This document shows positions 26,501-33,140 of a DNA stretch of 64,000 bases, one piece after another. Both the position numbers and the translations under genes were made by a program. Position 1 is the first letter of the stretch. Each line of letters opens with the position of its first letter. Source of the stretch: Bacillus badius NBRC 15713 (lineage in GTDB: Bacteria > Bacillota > Bacilli > Bacillales > Domibacillaceae); NCBI RefSeq assembly GCF_001591605.1, contig NZ_BCVF01000017.1, forward strand, positions 1-64,000, written 5' to 3'. The notes beneath the pieces were generated by a model that was given only the letters and a program-made list of their open reading frames with translations, was not told the origin of the DNA and did not search any database.

Positions 26501-26752
26501 CGAGCACAATACACCCTAGCAACAGATGGAGAAAACCCAGCAAAGGTACGTTTTGAAGCATGCAATAATGCTTTTGACGAGAATCCTGTTTGGGAGGATG
26601 TAACGAAGGCTATTCAATCAGGCGATTATTATAAATTTGCTAACACAGAAAAAACAGCAGATGATTGGGGCTTTAATATTCGGGCGCTTTTCGAAGCAAA
26701 CGACAGCTTAGACCCGATCGAATTTTACGGCTTTGGAATCAGTTTTGATTAA
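23513..26752 (+). CDS. Long tail fibre/receptor-binding protein (DNRLRE, Gly-rich and FN3-like modules)
   Basis: A 1079-residue protein with a modular layout. Residues 1-165: DNRLRE-type beta domain (TSATLNLTSYNNYGDVDV, SPWEEATVTWNTKPV). About 170-370: beta-rich, adhesin-like. About 395-485 and 745-845: two related FN3-like repeats (SKYQVRIKKA-HDTGVV and AKYQIKIFNA-HDTGLI). About 490-735: a Gly-rich ALK/LTK-type domain starting TFNYTGAPQQFTVPG, with poly-Gly loops such as GGGGGYYGGGGG, a receptor-binding fold known in phage adhesins. The central third is noticeably more GC-rich than its neighbours, suggesting module exchange. Confidence 0.85.
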   Translation: MPAITLDSYNTAIQDTYVLPSQPTAPKGNEIVVEATTSEDEIYIKFDFGLIPNDVVITSATLNLTSYNNYGDVDVNLHDVLSPWEEATVTWNTKPVKEFVSTHSLKSLLDGTKVSIPVTSLVQRMVKAGEAKHGFCLTGTGNKRIGFYSSETPTADKRPKLEVTYSIPETGKKQVEQVVSAIYATAAVDPHVVNIPAGIQAGDTLVASFSAVPGATIITPEGWQLLHEEVLAGNTKLLTYTKIADGTERSVSFKRTPSGTFDASAIINAYRNVKRITKIGTKQIANASGRWEMALSNIPANSLVAISASTGNIYNMRQWAPGFSGQKTSNTNQSTNIISTYNHEKTAYSTAEAYIDFSYSCYGVMQAIAIEPVANTAPNTPPTNNPKGTAGIPAILSVSTPKLDWSFSDSDVGDTQSKYQVRIKKASDNSIVHDTGVVTSAVTDYDVPAGVVQKNTLYFWEVQVYDKEGVPSSWSSPEYFKLTDQAAPGDAFTFNYTGAPQQFTVPGNATKIKVELWGAQGGDAPAGTYMGAKASGDLVVTPGEVLRVYVGGKPTANYIGGWNGGGKGAVDKPYGGGGATDIRRGGSALENRLAVAGGGAGASPYNRSDMFGHGGAPNGVEGAGYNNGSISFAGGKGATLTAGGAGGLVSGSSSDVPSIANHGKEGTLGQGGDSGAPTSGGYYGTGGGGGYYGGGGGADSNNYGGAGGGGGSSYVGGLLNGTMTSKARNGNGLAVITVLETSSPPTVTSRAPGSTDQTNPAGSSAAPLFSWDYSGAFTQAKYQIKIFNAQGTLAHDTGLIESSAKQHQMAEGVLTAGEVYGWELTVTDSKNVSYPTGRLYIITNRPPGGLTPISPEDRRRTTLLPVFEATIGDDVENDPQHFIIQLAENSDFTAGLIERKTSTDVTGWEVKESNGGYVTFPAEGADASFEFGSVKYSLQTPLTEGKTYYWRIAGMDAVTGARGNWSEVRRIRAGDKIDFSLRYPVKTSAAIQRLLIRAQYTLATDGENPAKVRFEACNNAFDENPVWEDVTKAIQSGDYYKFANTEKTADDWGFNIRALFEANDSLDPIEFYGFGISFD

Positions 26753-26763
26753 GGAGGGATCAT

Positions 26764-26958
26764 ATGCGCTCTTTAAAACAGACCGATCTACGACAAGTTC
26801 AGCAACAGAGAAATGCCTCGGAAACTCTCCCTTTTAATATGGAAAGCTTGGGAGAAATCGTTGTAAAGGAACGGCTGGCACGCCTGCAAGCTGAACAAAA
26901 GTTATCGGAAATGGGCAAGCAGCTGGTCGATTTGAAATTGAGTATTTTAACTAAATAG
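26764..26958 (+). CDS. Small coiled-coil tail protein
   Basis: A 64-residue protein with AAGGAGGGATCAT before the ATG. The second half is a heptad-like helix (KERLARLQAEQKLSEMGKQL). It lies between the fibre and the XkdX-type gene, where PBSX has XkdW; no direct similarity to XkdW is visible. Possibly a fibre trimerisation or attachment factor. Confidence 0.65.
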   Translation: MRSLKQTDLRQVQQQRNASETLPFNMESLGEIVVKERLARLQAEQKLSEMGKQLVDLKLSILTK

Positions 26959-26970
26959 GAGGCTGAGGCT

Positions 26971-27132
26971 ATGAACTTCTGGCAGTGGGCATACAAAAAT
27001 CAGTATGCCGATAAAGAAGACTTAAGAGCAGCTGTGGCACTGAACGATCTTACAACGGAAGAATATAAACAATTAACTGATGAAGTATACAAGAGTGAGC
27101 AGGATGGGGGAAGGGCAGACGTTGCTGAATAG
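26971..27132 (+). CDS. xkdX: XkdX family protein
   Basis: A 53-residue protein with TAGGAGGCTGAGGCT before the ATG. The N-terminus NFWQWAYKNQYADKEDLRAAV and the TTEEYKQLT segment are the XkdX family signature, which always follows tail fibre genes. It closes the tail operon; a terminator follows at 27157-27180. Its biochemical role is not known. Confidence 0.9.
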   Translation: MNFWQWAYKNQYADKEDLRAAVALNDLTTEEYKQLTDEVYKSEQDGGRADVAE

Positions 27133-27156
27133 TAGGCGTTATTTTTTATACTTTTT

Positions 27157-27180
27157 GACGGGCTGAAGCTCGTCTTTTTT
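27157..27180 (+). terminator. Terminator at the end of the tail operon
   Basis: GACGGGC (27157-27163) and GCTCGTC (27168-27174) form a stem with one G-T pair around TGAA, followed by six T. It separates morphogenesis genes from the lysis cassette. Confidence 0.8.
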
Positions 27181-27223
27181 ATATAAAAAAGAAAAGGGAT
27201 ATAAGTTGTGAGGGGAACTTATG

Positions 27224-27257
27224 AAAGGAGTTGCCCAGAATGGGAGGAAAAAGAATG
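27224..27257 (+). promoter_or_regulatory. Two alternative holin starts, each with its own ribosome binding site
   Basis: AAAGGAG (27224-27230) lies nine bases before ATG 27240. GGGAGG (27242-27247) lies seven bases before the in-frame ATG 27255. The long form adds five residues with two positive charges. Confidence 0.6.
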
Positions 27258-27743
27258 CAGCATAACACAGATACATTATGGAATACAGTCACAGGCGGCG
27301 CTTTTATGAGCGCTGCCTATTTATTTGGAGGCGTTGATCAGTTGGTAATTGCTTTGATCATTTTAATGTCTGCTGATTACATTAGTGGATTGACAGCCGC
27401 TTTCTTTTTTAGGAAAAATGTGGAGTCAAAGAAAGCATTTAAAGGGCTTATGAAAAAGGCTGCGATGCTGTTAGCTGTTATCGTGGCTAACCAGTTAGAC
27501 ATTGTGTCCGGCAGTGGTGGTCACTTTATGCGTAACGCGATGATTCTTTTCTTGATTGGTATGGAGGGCATTTCTTTTATTGAAAACCTGGGTCATATGG
27601 GTGTGCAAGTGCCTGCGCAGATCAGTCATGCGTTTGCTCAGCTAAAAGAAGATAACGAAGAGGCATCTGCTTCAGTAGTAGAGGTGACGACAAAAACAGA
27701 AATTAAACAGGTAGAGGAAGAGAAAAAGGAGGGGCGGAAATGA
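27240..27743 (+). CDS. Phage holin (phi29/Cph1-type family)
   Basis: About 167 residues from ATG 27240, or 162 from ATG 27255. Hydrophobic segments near residues 15-60 (AYLFGGVDQLVIALIILMSADYI is one) and 70-115, plus GLTAAFFFRKNVESKKAFKGL and FLIGMEGISFIEN, match the toxin-secretion/phage-lysis holin family. The C-terminus is a charged cytoplasmic tail. It permeabilises the membrane for the endolysin, whose start overlaps its stop by four bases. Confidence 0.9.
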   Translation: MGGKRMQHNTDTLWNTVTGGAFMSAAYLFGGVDQLVIALIILMSADYISGLTAAFFFRKNVESKKAFKGLMKKAAMLLAVIVANQLDIVSGSGGHFMRNAMILFLIGMEGISFIENLGHMGVQVPAQISHAFAQLKEDNEEASASVVEVTTKTEIKQVEEEKKEGRK

Positions 27744-28582
27744 GTTGGACTCCGACATATCATAAACGTAATCTTGGTAATCTTGCGGACTTGGCCCCAA
27801 ATACGAAAGCGGCGGCGATGAAGTGGTACCAATACTGTATTGACAATAAAATAGATGTGTTGATTTATGAAACCATTCGTACAGTAGCGCAACAACGTGA
27901 AAATGTAAGAAACGGAGCCTCCCAAACAATGAGATCCTATCATCTGGTTGGGCAAGCGCTTGATTTTGTGCCTATTAAAAATGGGAAAGCCTTATGGGCA
28001 AAATCAGAATATGGGAAAAGACCGTTCATCGATGCAATTAAACACGCAGAGAGGCTTGGTTTTGAGTCCGGTTACCGATGGGGGTGGGATGCGCCACATC
28101 TGCAATATAATTATAAAGGTTATGGCACAGATAAATATCTAACTACTAGTGCGGCTGTACCAGTTAATACATTAAGCAAAGATGAAGTAAAAACGTTGCA
28201 GGAAAAACTGGCTAAGCTGGGCTTAGATACAAACGGTGTTGACGGCATTTACGGCAAAGGAACGACTAATGCAGTTATGATTTTACAACGCCGGACAGGG
28301 CTTTCGGTTGATGGAATTGCAGGAGAAAAGACGATGGCAAAGATCAATCAGTTAATCAAAGAAAAAGGATTGGTCGGTACTCCTGGTAAGTTCCGTGTTT
28401 ATACAGGGGTATTTGGCACCCATGAGAAAGCAGAAGCTGCCGCCAGAGAAATTGGCTTTAACGCCTTTTCGAAAGACCTGCGGGCATGGACAGGTATTTT
28501 CACTTCATTGGAAGCGGCAGAAGAAGCTTGTGCTTTCATCAGCGGAAAATACGGGTACAATCCTAAAATAAGAAAAGAATAG
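27740..28582 (+). CDS. Endolysin: M15 D-Ala/L-Ala-D-Glu peptidase with PG-binding and SPOR-like domains
   Basis: A 280-residue lysin. Residues 1-130: M15 peptidase of the CwlK/VanY type with SYHLVGQALDFVP (zinc His and Asp) and WGWDAPHLQYN (zinc His). Residues about 150-205: PG_binding_1 (EVKTLQEKLAKLGL, GVDGIYGKGT). Residues about 210-280: SPOR-like repeat (FRVYTGVFGTHEKAEAAARE, LRAWTGIFTSLEAAEEA). It cleaves stem peptides at lysis. The last 53 codons and the terminator recur as a fragment at 30440-30646. Confidence 0.92.
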   Translation: MSWTPTYHKRNLGNLADLAPNTKAAAMKWYQYCIDNKIDVLIYETIRTVAQQRENVRNGASQTMRSYHLVGQALDFVPIKNGKALWAKSEYGKRPFIDAIKHAERLGFESGYRWGWDAPHLQYNYKGYGTDKYLTTSAAVPVNTLSKDEVKTLQEKLAKLGLDTNGVDGIYGKGTTNAVMILQRRTGLSVDGIAGEKTMAKINQLIKEKGLVGTPGKFRVYTGVFGTHEKAEAAAREIGFNAFSKDLRAWTGIFTSLEAAEEACAFISGKYGYNPKIRKE

Positions 28583-28590
28583 ATAACAGC

Positions 28591-28624
28591 AAAGCCTCTG
28601 TCCGCGTGGATAGGGGCTTTTTTT
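28591..28624 (+). terminator. Terminator of the lysis cassette
   Basis: AAAGCCTCTGTCC pairs imperfectly with GGATAGGGGCTTT around GCGT, followed by a long T run. The same hairpin type recurs at 30612-30646 and 32627-32657. Confidence 0.85.
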
Positions 28625-28638
28625 ATTTTAAGAGAAAA

Positions 28639-28848
28639 TTACTCTTCATTTTCCATTACTTCAAATAAATCCTCTATTGGCAAATTTAGTGCTTTGGAAA
28701 TAGTAAATAAATGAGCGGTTTCATGTCGGTTGTTTTTATCAAATTGGCTAATTGATCCCTGTGGAACTCCAGGCATTTCAGCAAGTTTCATTTGAGTAAT
28801 CCCGTGATTTTTAAGAATAGAATTTAGCTTGGGTTTGACGCTTAACAT
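28639..28848 (-). CDS. XRE (Cro/C1) family transcriptional regulator
   Basis: A 69-residue single-domain HTH protein. GITQMKLAEMPGVPQGSISQF is the helix-turn-helix and ISKALNLPIEDLFEV the closing helices. The start at 28846-28848 is set by GGAGGTG nine bases upstream; the frame extends six codons further but without a site. Convergent with the endolysin and followed by it within 56 bp. A perfect 20-bp inverted repeat lies 30-98 bp upstream and may be its operator. Confidence 0.85.
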   Translation of the reverse strand: MLSVKPKLNSILKNHGITQMKLAEMPGVPQGSISQFDKNNRHETAHLFTISKALNLPIEDLFEVMENEE

Positions 28849-28877
28849 ACGAAAAAGCACCTCCATAACAATTTTTA

Positions 28878-28946
28878 TTCATCCTACTATATCGCATGAT
28901 TTTAGTTGAAATCATCGTCATTCATTATGCGATATAGTAGGATGAA
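28878..28946. repeat. Perfect 20-bp inverted repeat upstream of the XRE gene
   Basis: TTCATCCTACTATATCGCAT (28878-28897) and its exact reverse complement (28927-28946), separated by 29 bp that include a small GATTT/AAATC hairpin. Each arm carries a TATAGT that could serve as a -10 box in either direction. Candidate divergent promoter/operator. Confidence 0.8.
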
Positions 28947-29009
28947 AAGAGGAAGATAGAGGACTGGCACTCAGTGATGGATTGTGAAATTGGTGAAATA
29001 GAGAACAAG

Positions 29010-29034
29010 GTCCTTCTCATTCAAGAGGACTTTT
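29010..29034 (+). terminator. Hairpin terminator in the gap downstream of the inverted repeat
   Basis: GTCCTTCT (29010-29017) pairs with AGAGGAC (29024-29030) with one bulge, then TTTT. The gap 28947-29293 has no convincing gene: a 44-codon frame at 28977-29111 lacks a ribosome binding site and runs through this hairpin. Confidence 0.5.
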
Positions 29035-29293
29035 CCTATCGTATAAATCATCTAATCTGCAATGAAGTAATTCAATTAAAACTAATACTTCCTCAAGCGA
29101 TATTAAGTTGATGCCTAGCGTCTATTCTGTTTTATCAAAATCACGTAAAACTTCTACTATTCTCTTCTTTATATATTTAAAAAGGAATTCAAGGATTTTT
29201 TACTTAATTAAAATAATACTGACAAAAGAGAGCAAAAAATGATCGGATCGCAGATAGTATACTTGTTAGGATGGAATCAAGGGAGCGGATAGG

Positions 29294-30151
29294 ATGGCAT
29301 GGATAGAATCATTACAGAGAGCGATTGATTACATGGAGGAGAATTTGCTAGAGGATATCACAATAGATGATATTGCCAGAAAGGCAAATTCCTCGGGCTT
29401 TCACTTTCAGCGTACGTTTTCTCTTTTGACGGATATTTCAGTCGGTGAATACCTCAAACGGAGACGACTTACGCTTGCAGCCGATGAGCTGTGCAGGACC
29501 AATGCGAAAGTCATCGATGTTGCGCTGAAATATGGCTATAGAACTCCCGAAGCATTCACGAAAGCTTTCCGCAGGCAACATGGCATTTCCCCAAGGGAAG
29601 CCCGGAAGCTAACCGGAAAGCTGAAATCCTATAACCGCCTGACAATTCAGGTGAGATTGAAAGGAGCAGATCCAATGCAATACAAAGTGGCAAACAAAGA
29701 AAGCTTTGAAGTAATTGGAATCAAACAGACATTTCCCTATGCAAACAGTGAGAACTTGGCCGGTATTCCTAAGATGTGGGAAAAGGTAAACCGTGATGGA
29801 ACTTCTGGCGTACTCATCAGCAAAAATAATGGTCCTGTTAAAGGTATTTTAGGCGTTTGCGTGGATAAGAACAATGAGGAAAAACAGATGGATTATTGGA
29901 TAGCCTCAGCTTCTAATGAGGAGGCTTCTGAAGAATTGTCAAAGCTAGAAATCCCCGCCTCCAAATGGGTAATCTTTGAAGTGCATGGAGCCATGCCTGA
30001 TGCAATGCAAAGCGCCTGGAAGAAAATTTTTTCGGAATGGTTCCCTTCAAGCGGCTATGAGCATGCTGGAACGCCTGATCTCGAAGTATACACATTCGGC
30101 GACATATCTTCTCCCGATTATTATTCAGAAATATGGATTCCAGTTAAATAA
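29294..30151 (+). CDS. AraC family regulator with GyrI-like effector-binding domain
   Basis: A 285-residue protein. Residues 1-110: two-HTH AraC domain (LEDITIDDIARKANSSGFHFQRTF, then KVIDVALKYGYRTPEAFTKAFRRQHGISPREAR). Residues about 130-285: GyrI-like/BmrR C-terminal ligand-binding fold (YKVANKESFEVIGIKQTF, PASKWVIFEVHGAMPDAMQSAWKKIFSEWF). Such proteins sense small hydrophobic or cationic compounds and often control efflux genes; no target gene is adjacent. It carries its own terminator at 30241-30283. Confidence 0.9.
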   Translation: MAWIESLQRAIDYMEENLLEDITIDDIARKANSSGFHFQRTFSLLTDISVGEYLKRRRLTLAADELCRTNAKVIDVALKYGYRTPEAFTKAFRRQHGISPREARKLTGKLKSYNRLTIQVRLKGADPMQYKVANKESFEVIGIKQTFPYANSENLAGIPKMWEKVNRDGTSGVLISKNNGPVKGILGVCVDKNNEEKQMDYWIASASNEEASEELSKLEIPASKWVIFEVHGAMPDAMQSAWKKIFSEWFPSSGYEHAGTPDLEVYTFGDISSPDYYSEIWIPVK

Positions 30152-30240
30152 CTCTGGTGTCAAAATAGAATAGGAGAGGTGACTAACCCCTGACCTCTCC
30201 CGCTGCTGTAAATACCGTTCGATATACGGCGGTTCCGATA

Positions 30241-30283
30241 AAAAAGCTTTGCTGGGATTCAAACCTTCAGCAAAGCTTTTTTT
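30241..30283 (+). terminator. Terminator after the AraC-type gene
   Basis: AAAAAGCTTTGCTG (30241-30254) pairs with CAGCAAAGCTTTTT, followed by T. Strong stem of more than 12 bp. Confidence 0.88.
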
Positions 30284-30439
30284 GAAATTATGGTTTTCTC
30301 ACTAGTAATTTGAATTCTATGGAGTGTTTAACTAGAGAATAGAATAATGGTGAGAGAGATGAAGTGCGTTATATATATTAAAGATTAAATAGATAACTTA
30401 TTGGTAATACCGAAGTTGGACAGAGATTAAATTAGCAGG

Positions 30440-30601
30440 CATGAAAAAGCAGAAGCTGCCGCCAAAGAAATTGGCTTTAACGCCTTTGCGAAAGACTTGC
30501 GAGCATGGACAGGTATTTTCACCTCATTAGAAGCAGCAGAAGAAGCTTGTGCTTATATAAGTGGTAAGTATGGGTACAATCCGAAAGTCAGAAAAGAATA
30601 A
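30440..30601 (+). pseudogene. 3' fragment of a second endolysin gene
   Basis: The 53 codons to TAA at 30599-30601 encode HEKAEAAAKEIGFNAFAKDL and onward to GYNPKVRKE, almost the same as the last 53 residues of the intact endolysin (28421-28582), with mostly synonymous changes. There is no start codon or upstream domain. A copy of the endolysin terminator follows. It is a remnant of a related lysis cassette left by recombination between prophages. Confidence 0.85.
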
Positions 30602-30611
30602 TTAACAGGAA

Positions 30612-30646
30612 ATCCCCTGTCCGTGTGGATGGGGGCTTTTTATTTT
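30612..30646 (+). terminator. Terminator copy after the endolysin fragment
   Basis: CCCCTGTCC and GGATGGGGG around GTGT, then TTTTTATTTTTTT; the same hairpin type as at 28591-28624. Confidence 0.75.
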
Positions 30647-30654
30647 TTTACATT

Positions 30655-30697
30655 GAAAGTATTTTGTGACTTTATGTAGAAATGTACCTGTGCAAAG
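30655..30697 (+). repeat. Copy 1 of a ~43-bp repeat following endolysin-type terminators
   Basis: The segment containing GTGACTTTATGTAGAAATGT (30666-30685) recurs with few changes at 33433-33476. Both copies follow a terminator. The rest of the gap to 30919 has only the hairpin at 30766-30797. Confidence 0.65.
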
Positions 30698-30765
30698 TGT
30701 TGGTTTGAAATAATGTTTGATTAAAAATATCCCACCAACCCGTATTTTTCGGTAAATGAAAAGAA

Positions 30766-30797
30766 CCCGTTTTGAAAAAAGAATTGATCAAAACGGG
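30766..30797. terminator. Hairpin, possible weak terminator
   Basis: CCCGTTTTGA (30766-30775) pairs perfectly with TCAAAACGGG, with AAGAA/TTCTT able to extend the base. The T run after it is short. Confidence 0.45.
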
Positions 30798-30919
30798 GTA
30801 ATTCTTTATGAAATACTGTGTAATTTTTATAATAAAGTTTGATCATTTTCTACTGTTGATATTCAACTAAAGCCCAAGTTAGTTAAAGTACAAATCTTCA
30901 CACACTCTTTTCTAAATTT

Positions 30920-31246
30920 TTATTTCTTTTTTCTAATCTCTTCTTTTGAGACAACACACCAACCGTTTACTTTAAGTCTCTCTATATAGGTCTCTATCTC
31001 GATTTCTTCCCTTTCTAACTCAAGGGGGCATAGTGAAACCCAGCATTCATTTAAAGCATAATTCATTGTAACCTTAACAACTTCATATCCATTATGAAAT
31101 CCTGGATGGAATCCTGGATCATCTAAAATGTCCCCTTTTACAGGACGAATGTTAGATTCAAATGTTTTTATAACTATTTCTCCGATATTGTTTTCTTTTT
31201 GTTCTTTTATGGATGATATAAAAATCATTAAATTTATTTTCATCAT
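30920..31246 (-). CDS. Hypothetical protein
   Basis: A 108-residue protein; start at 31244-31246 behind AAGAAGGGGACT, with a second ATG directly after. It is mixed alpha/beta with a repeated DPGFHPGFHNG turn, a YEVVKVTMNYALNECWVSL segment and a Lys-rich end. No signal peptide or membrane span is clear and I recognise no family. It stands alone in the accessory region on the minus strand. Confidence 0.6.
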   Translation of the reverse strand: MMKINLMIFISSIKEQKENNIGEIVIKTFESNIRPVKGDILDDPGFHPGFHNGYEVVKVTMNYALNECWVSLCPLELEREEIEIETYIERLKVNGWCVVSKEEIRKKK

Positions 31247-31417
31247 AGTCCCCTTCTTTACCATAAATTGTATTAATTAAGTTATCTCTCTCCACAATAC
31301 CACAAAATGGTGATATTATCCCTAATCTGCTTCGTTAGTTCAATAAGAAGTAAATAACTTTATTAGTCATTTTTTAAGTATTACATAAGCAGATGGATAT
31401 AATTTTAAACAACTTTA

Positions 31418-31463
31418 AAGAGCCTTGCTGCATATAGAATGTAGTAAGGCTCTTATCTTTTTT
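31418..31463 (+). terminator. Strong hairpin terminator without an adjacent gene
   Basis: AAGAGCCTT (31418-31426) pairs with AAGGCTCTT (31446-31454), then ATCTTTTTT. The 31247-31709 gap otherwise contains no frame I can support; this may end a lost gene. Confidence 0.7.
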
Positions 31464-31556
31464 AATCAAAATTCAATAACTTTATTATCACTATACACTT
31501 ACAGACGATTGAATTTTCCAGTATCATCAGTATGCAAAGTAACCCCGTTCATTCAA

Positions 31557-31587
31557 AAACCCTTCTCATTCGATAGGGGCTTTTTTG
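31557..31587 (+). terminator. Terminator-like hairpin before the RsbR-type gene
   Basis: ACCCTTCTCATTCGATAGGGGC followed by TTTTTT. It belongs to the CTTCTCATT hairpin family also seen at 29010 and 36729. Confidence 0.55.
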
Positions 31588-31709
31588 TTTAGTTTTTCAG
31601 AAAAAAATTAGTGATTATTACTAACAAAGTGATAGAATCGTTATATAAAAATAGAGAAAAATAATCATTTAAGGGATGGAAAACAGCGGATCAGGAGGTT
31701 AGAGAAGCA

Positions 31710-32543
31710 GTGTGTATAAACCAAGAACTGTATGAATTTTTACTTGATAAGACGTGGGGACTAACAGAAGAATGGTATCGATCGTTAGATAAAAGTGATT
31801 CATCAGGAGTATATGCATCTGAAGATCCTCAAGTTGTTCAAACGGTGAAAGAACAGAACCATGAATTTCATAAGAGATTTTGCAAACTATTTATTAGTAA
31901 CAACGTTCAGTTTTTTGATCAGCTGAAAGGATGGATCGTCGATATTGCAAAAGATGAAGAGCATTTACGAACTCCTATTTATTTTATCTTACGAGAATTT
32001 TTTAGAACACAGGAACAATATTTGGATCTAATTAACGAATTTTATTATCTACATAAAGAAAAGTATTCCGAAGAAGAAGGAGGTTCTTGGATCCGAATCA
32101 CTATACAAACGTTCAACCAAATTATAACCTGGTTTACAGAAGAATATCATAAGTATGCAGAATCTAAATTGAAAGCCCAACAAGAGATGATTAATGAGTT
32201 AAGTTCTCCTGTTATCTCATTAAATGAAAAAATAGCTTTGTTGCCACTGGTTGGAGATATTGATACAGCTCGAGCGAAATTTCTTCTTGAGAATACCTTG
32301 GTACAGTGTGCTGATAAAAGGGTTGACGAACTCATTATTGATTTATCGGGTGTGCCCATGGTCGATACGATGGTGGCGCATCAAATCTTTCAATTAATTG
32401 AAGCTTTAGATTTGATCGGAGTGAAAACCACTATTTCAGGAATTAGGCCTGAAATAGCTCAAACAGCTGTTCAACTTGGTCTCAATTTTAATAAAATACC
32501 AGTCACATCCACACTTTCAAAAGCTCTTAAATTAAATTGTTAA
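31710..32543 (+). CDS. RsbR-type stressosome protein (non-haem globin-like N-terminus plus STAS)
   Basis: A 277-residue protein with GTG start behind AGGAGG. Residues 1-150 are an all-helical sensor-like domain as in RsbR paralogues. Residues about 155-277 are a STAS domain with LPLVGDIDTARAKFLLENTL and DLSGVPMVDTMVAHQIF. T186 and T220, 34 residues apart, match the two phospho-threonines (T171, T205) of RsbRA. In the family these proteins build the stressosome with RsbS and hold the RsbT kinase, controlling the general stress response. No rsbS or rsbT is adjacent, so it is an orphan paralogue. Terminator at 32627. Confidence 0.9.
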   Translation: MCINQELYEFLLDKTWGLTEEWYRSLDKSDSSGVYASEDPQVVQTVKEQNHEFHKRFCKLFISNNVQFFDQLKGWIVDIAKDEEHLRTPIYFILREFFRTQEQYLDLINEFYYLHKEKYSEEEGGSWIRITIQTFNQIITWFTEEYHKYAESKLKAQQEMINELSSPVISLNEKIALLPLVGDIDTARAKFLLENTLVQCADKRVDELIIDLSGVPMVDTMVAHQIFQLIEALDLIGVKTTISGIRPEIAQTAVQLGLNFNKIPVTSTLSKALKLNC

Positions 32544-32626
32544 GAGCTTGTTATAAGTGGCTAGAATAGATATAATTTGCAAATGAGTTTTATAGTGGAT
32601 GATCTGCTTATAAGGTTAAATTTTAT

Positions 32627-32657
32627 GCCCCTGTCCTTATGGATGGGGGCTTTTTTT
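32627..32657 (+). terminator. Terminator after the RsbR-type gene
   Basis: GCCCCTGTCC and GGATGGGGGC around TTAT, followed by seven T. Confidence 0.85.
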
Positions 32658-32717
32658 GTTTAGCCGAAATGAAATTTATTTAATAAAAAGTAGAAAAAAC
32701 ATCATCTTTTCCTACTT

Positions 32718-32751
32718 ATCTATTTACACAAGTAAATAGATTTGGTATAAT
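32718..32751 (+). promoter_or_regulatory. SigA-type promoter overlapped by a 24-bp palindromic operator
   Basis: TTTACA (32723-32728), 17 bp, TATAAT (32746-32751). The perfect palindrome ATCTATTTAC-ACAA-GTAAATAGAT (32718-32741) covers the -35 box and most of the spacer, as expected for a repressor site. The ribosome binding site begins only about ten bases after the -10 box. Confidence 0.75.
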
Positions 32752-32777
32752 AAGAGTATAGAAAGGAGGTGAACAGG

Positions 32778-32888
32778 GTGGAGGAATTTAAAAACATCGT
32801 CCTCGCTATCGCGGCAGTCTTAGCCAGCGTCAAAACAGCCTTAGAGCTGTTCGACCGGTTCAAGAAAAACGATAGCAAGAACGACTGA
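32778..32888 (+). CDS. 36-residue amphipathic/hydrophobic peptide
   Basis: GTG start behind a near-perfect AAAGGAGGTGA site. The peptide has a hydrophobic helix (KNIVLAIAAVLASVKTALEL) and a charged, Lys/Asp-rich tail (FDRFKKNDSKND). Size, helix and tail resemble type I toxin or holin-like peptides, but no family is certain. A hairpin (AGAGGAGAGCG with CGCTCTTCCTCT, about 32893-32926) follows at once. It is the first gene behind an operator-controlled promoter and may act with the membrane protein downstream. Confidence 0.6.
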   Translation: MEEFKNIVLAIAAVLASVKTALELFDRFKKNDSKND

Positions 32889-32956
32889 TTATGGGAGAGG
32901 AGAGCGTGCCAGCGCTCTTCCTCTTCTAAAAATTATATCACATCCACCTTTAAATT

Positions 32957-33136
32957 ATGAAAAGAAAGAGCAGAGTGTCAACAACCGATCTTTTGTTTTT
33001 TATCGTCTTTGCCGCATGGCTGTCTGATATGAATTTTGATGAAATGAATCTAATTAAATGGGTCGGCTTTTCAGCAGCTATACTATGGCTCATTTTGTTT
33101 ATTGTAAAGCTGCTAGTACCAGAAAGGAAACGGTGA
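32957..33136 (+). CDS. Small two-TM membrane protein
   Basis: A 59-residue protein with a basic N-terminus (MKRKSR), two hydrophobic spans (LLFFIVFAAWL and WVGFSAAILWLILFIVKLLV) and a basic C-terminus (PERKR). No clear ribosome binding site is visible, so translation may depend on the upstream peptide or on the transcript fold. It ends four bases before the HTH gene. Confidence 0.55.
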   Translation: MKRKSRVSTTDLLFFIVFAAWLSDMNFDEMNLIKWVGFSAAILWLILFIVKLLVPERKR

Positions 33137-33140
33137 GCAG

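Noticed and set aside
28977-29111. 44-codon frame right of the 20-bp inverted repeat
   Set aside because: No usable ribosome binding site, and it contains a terminator-like hairpin.
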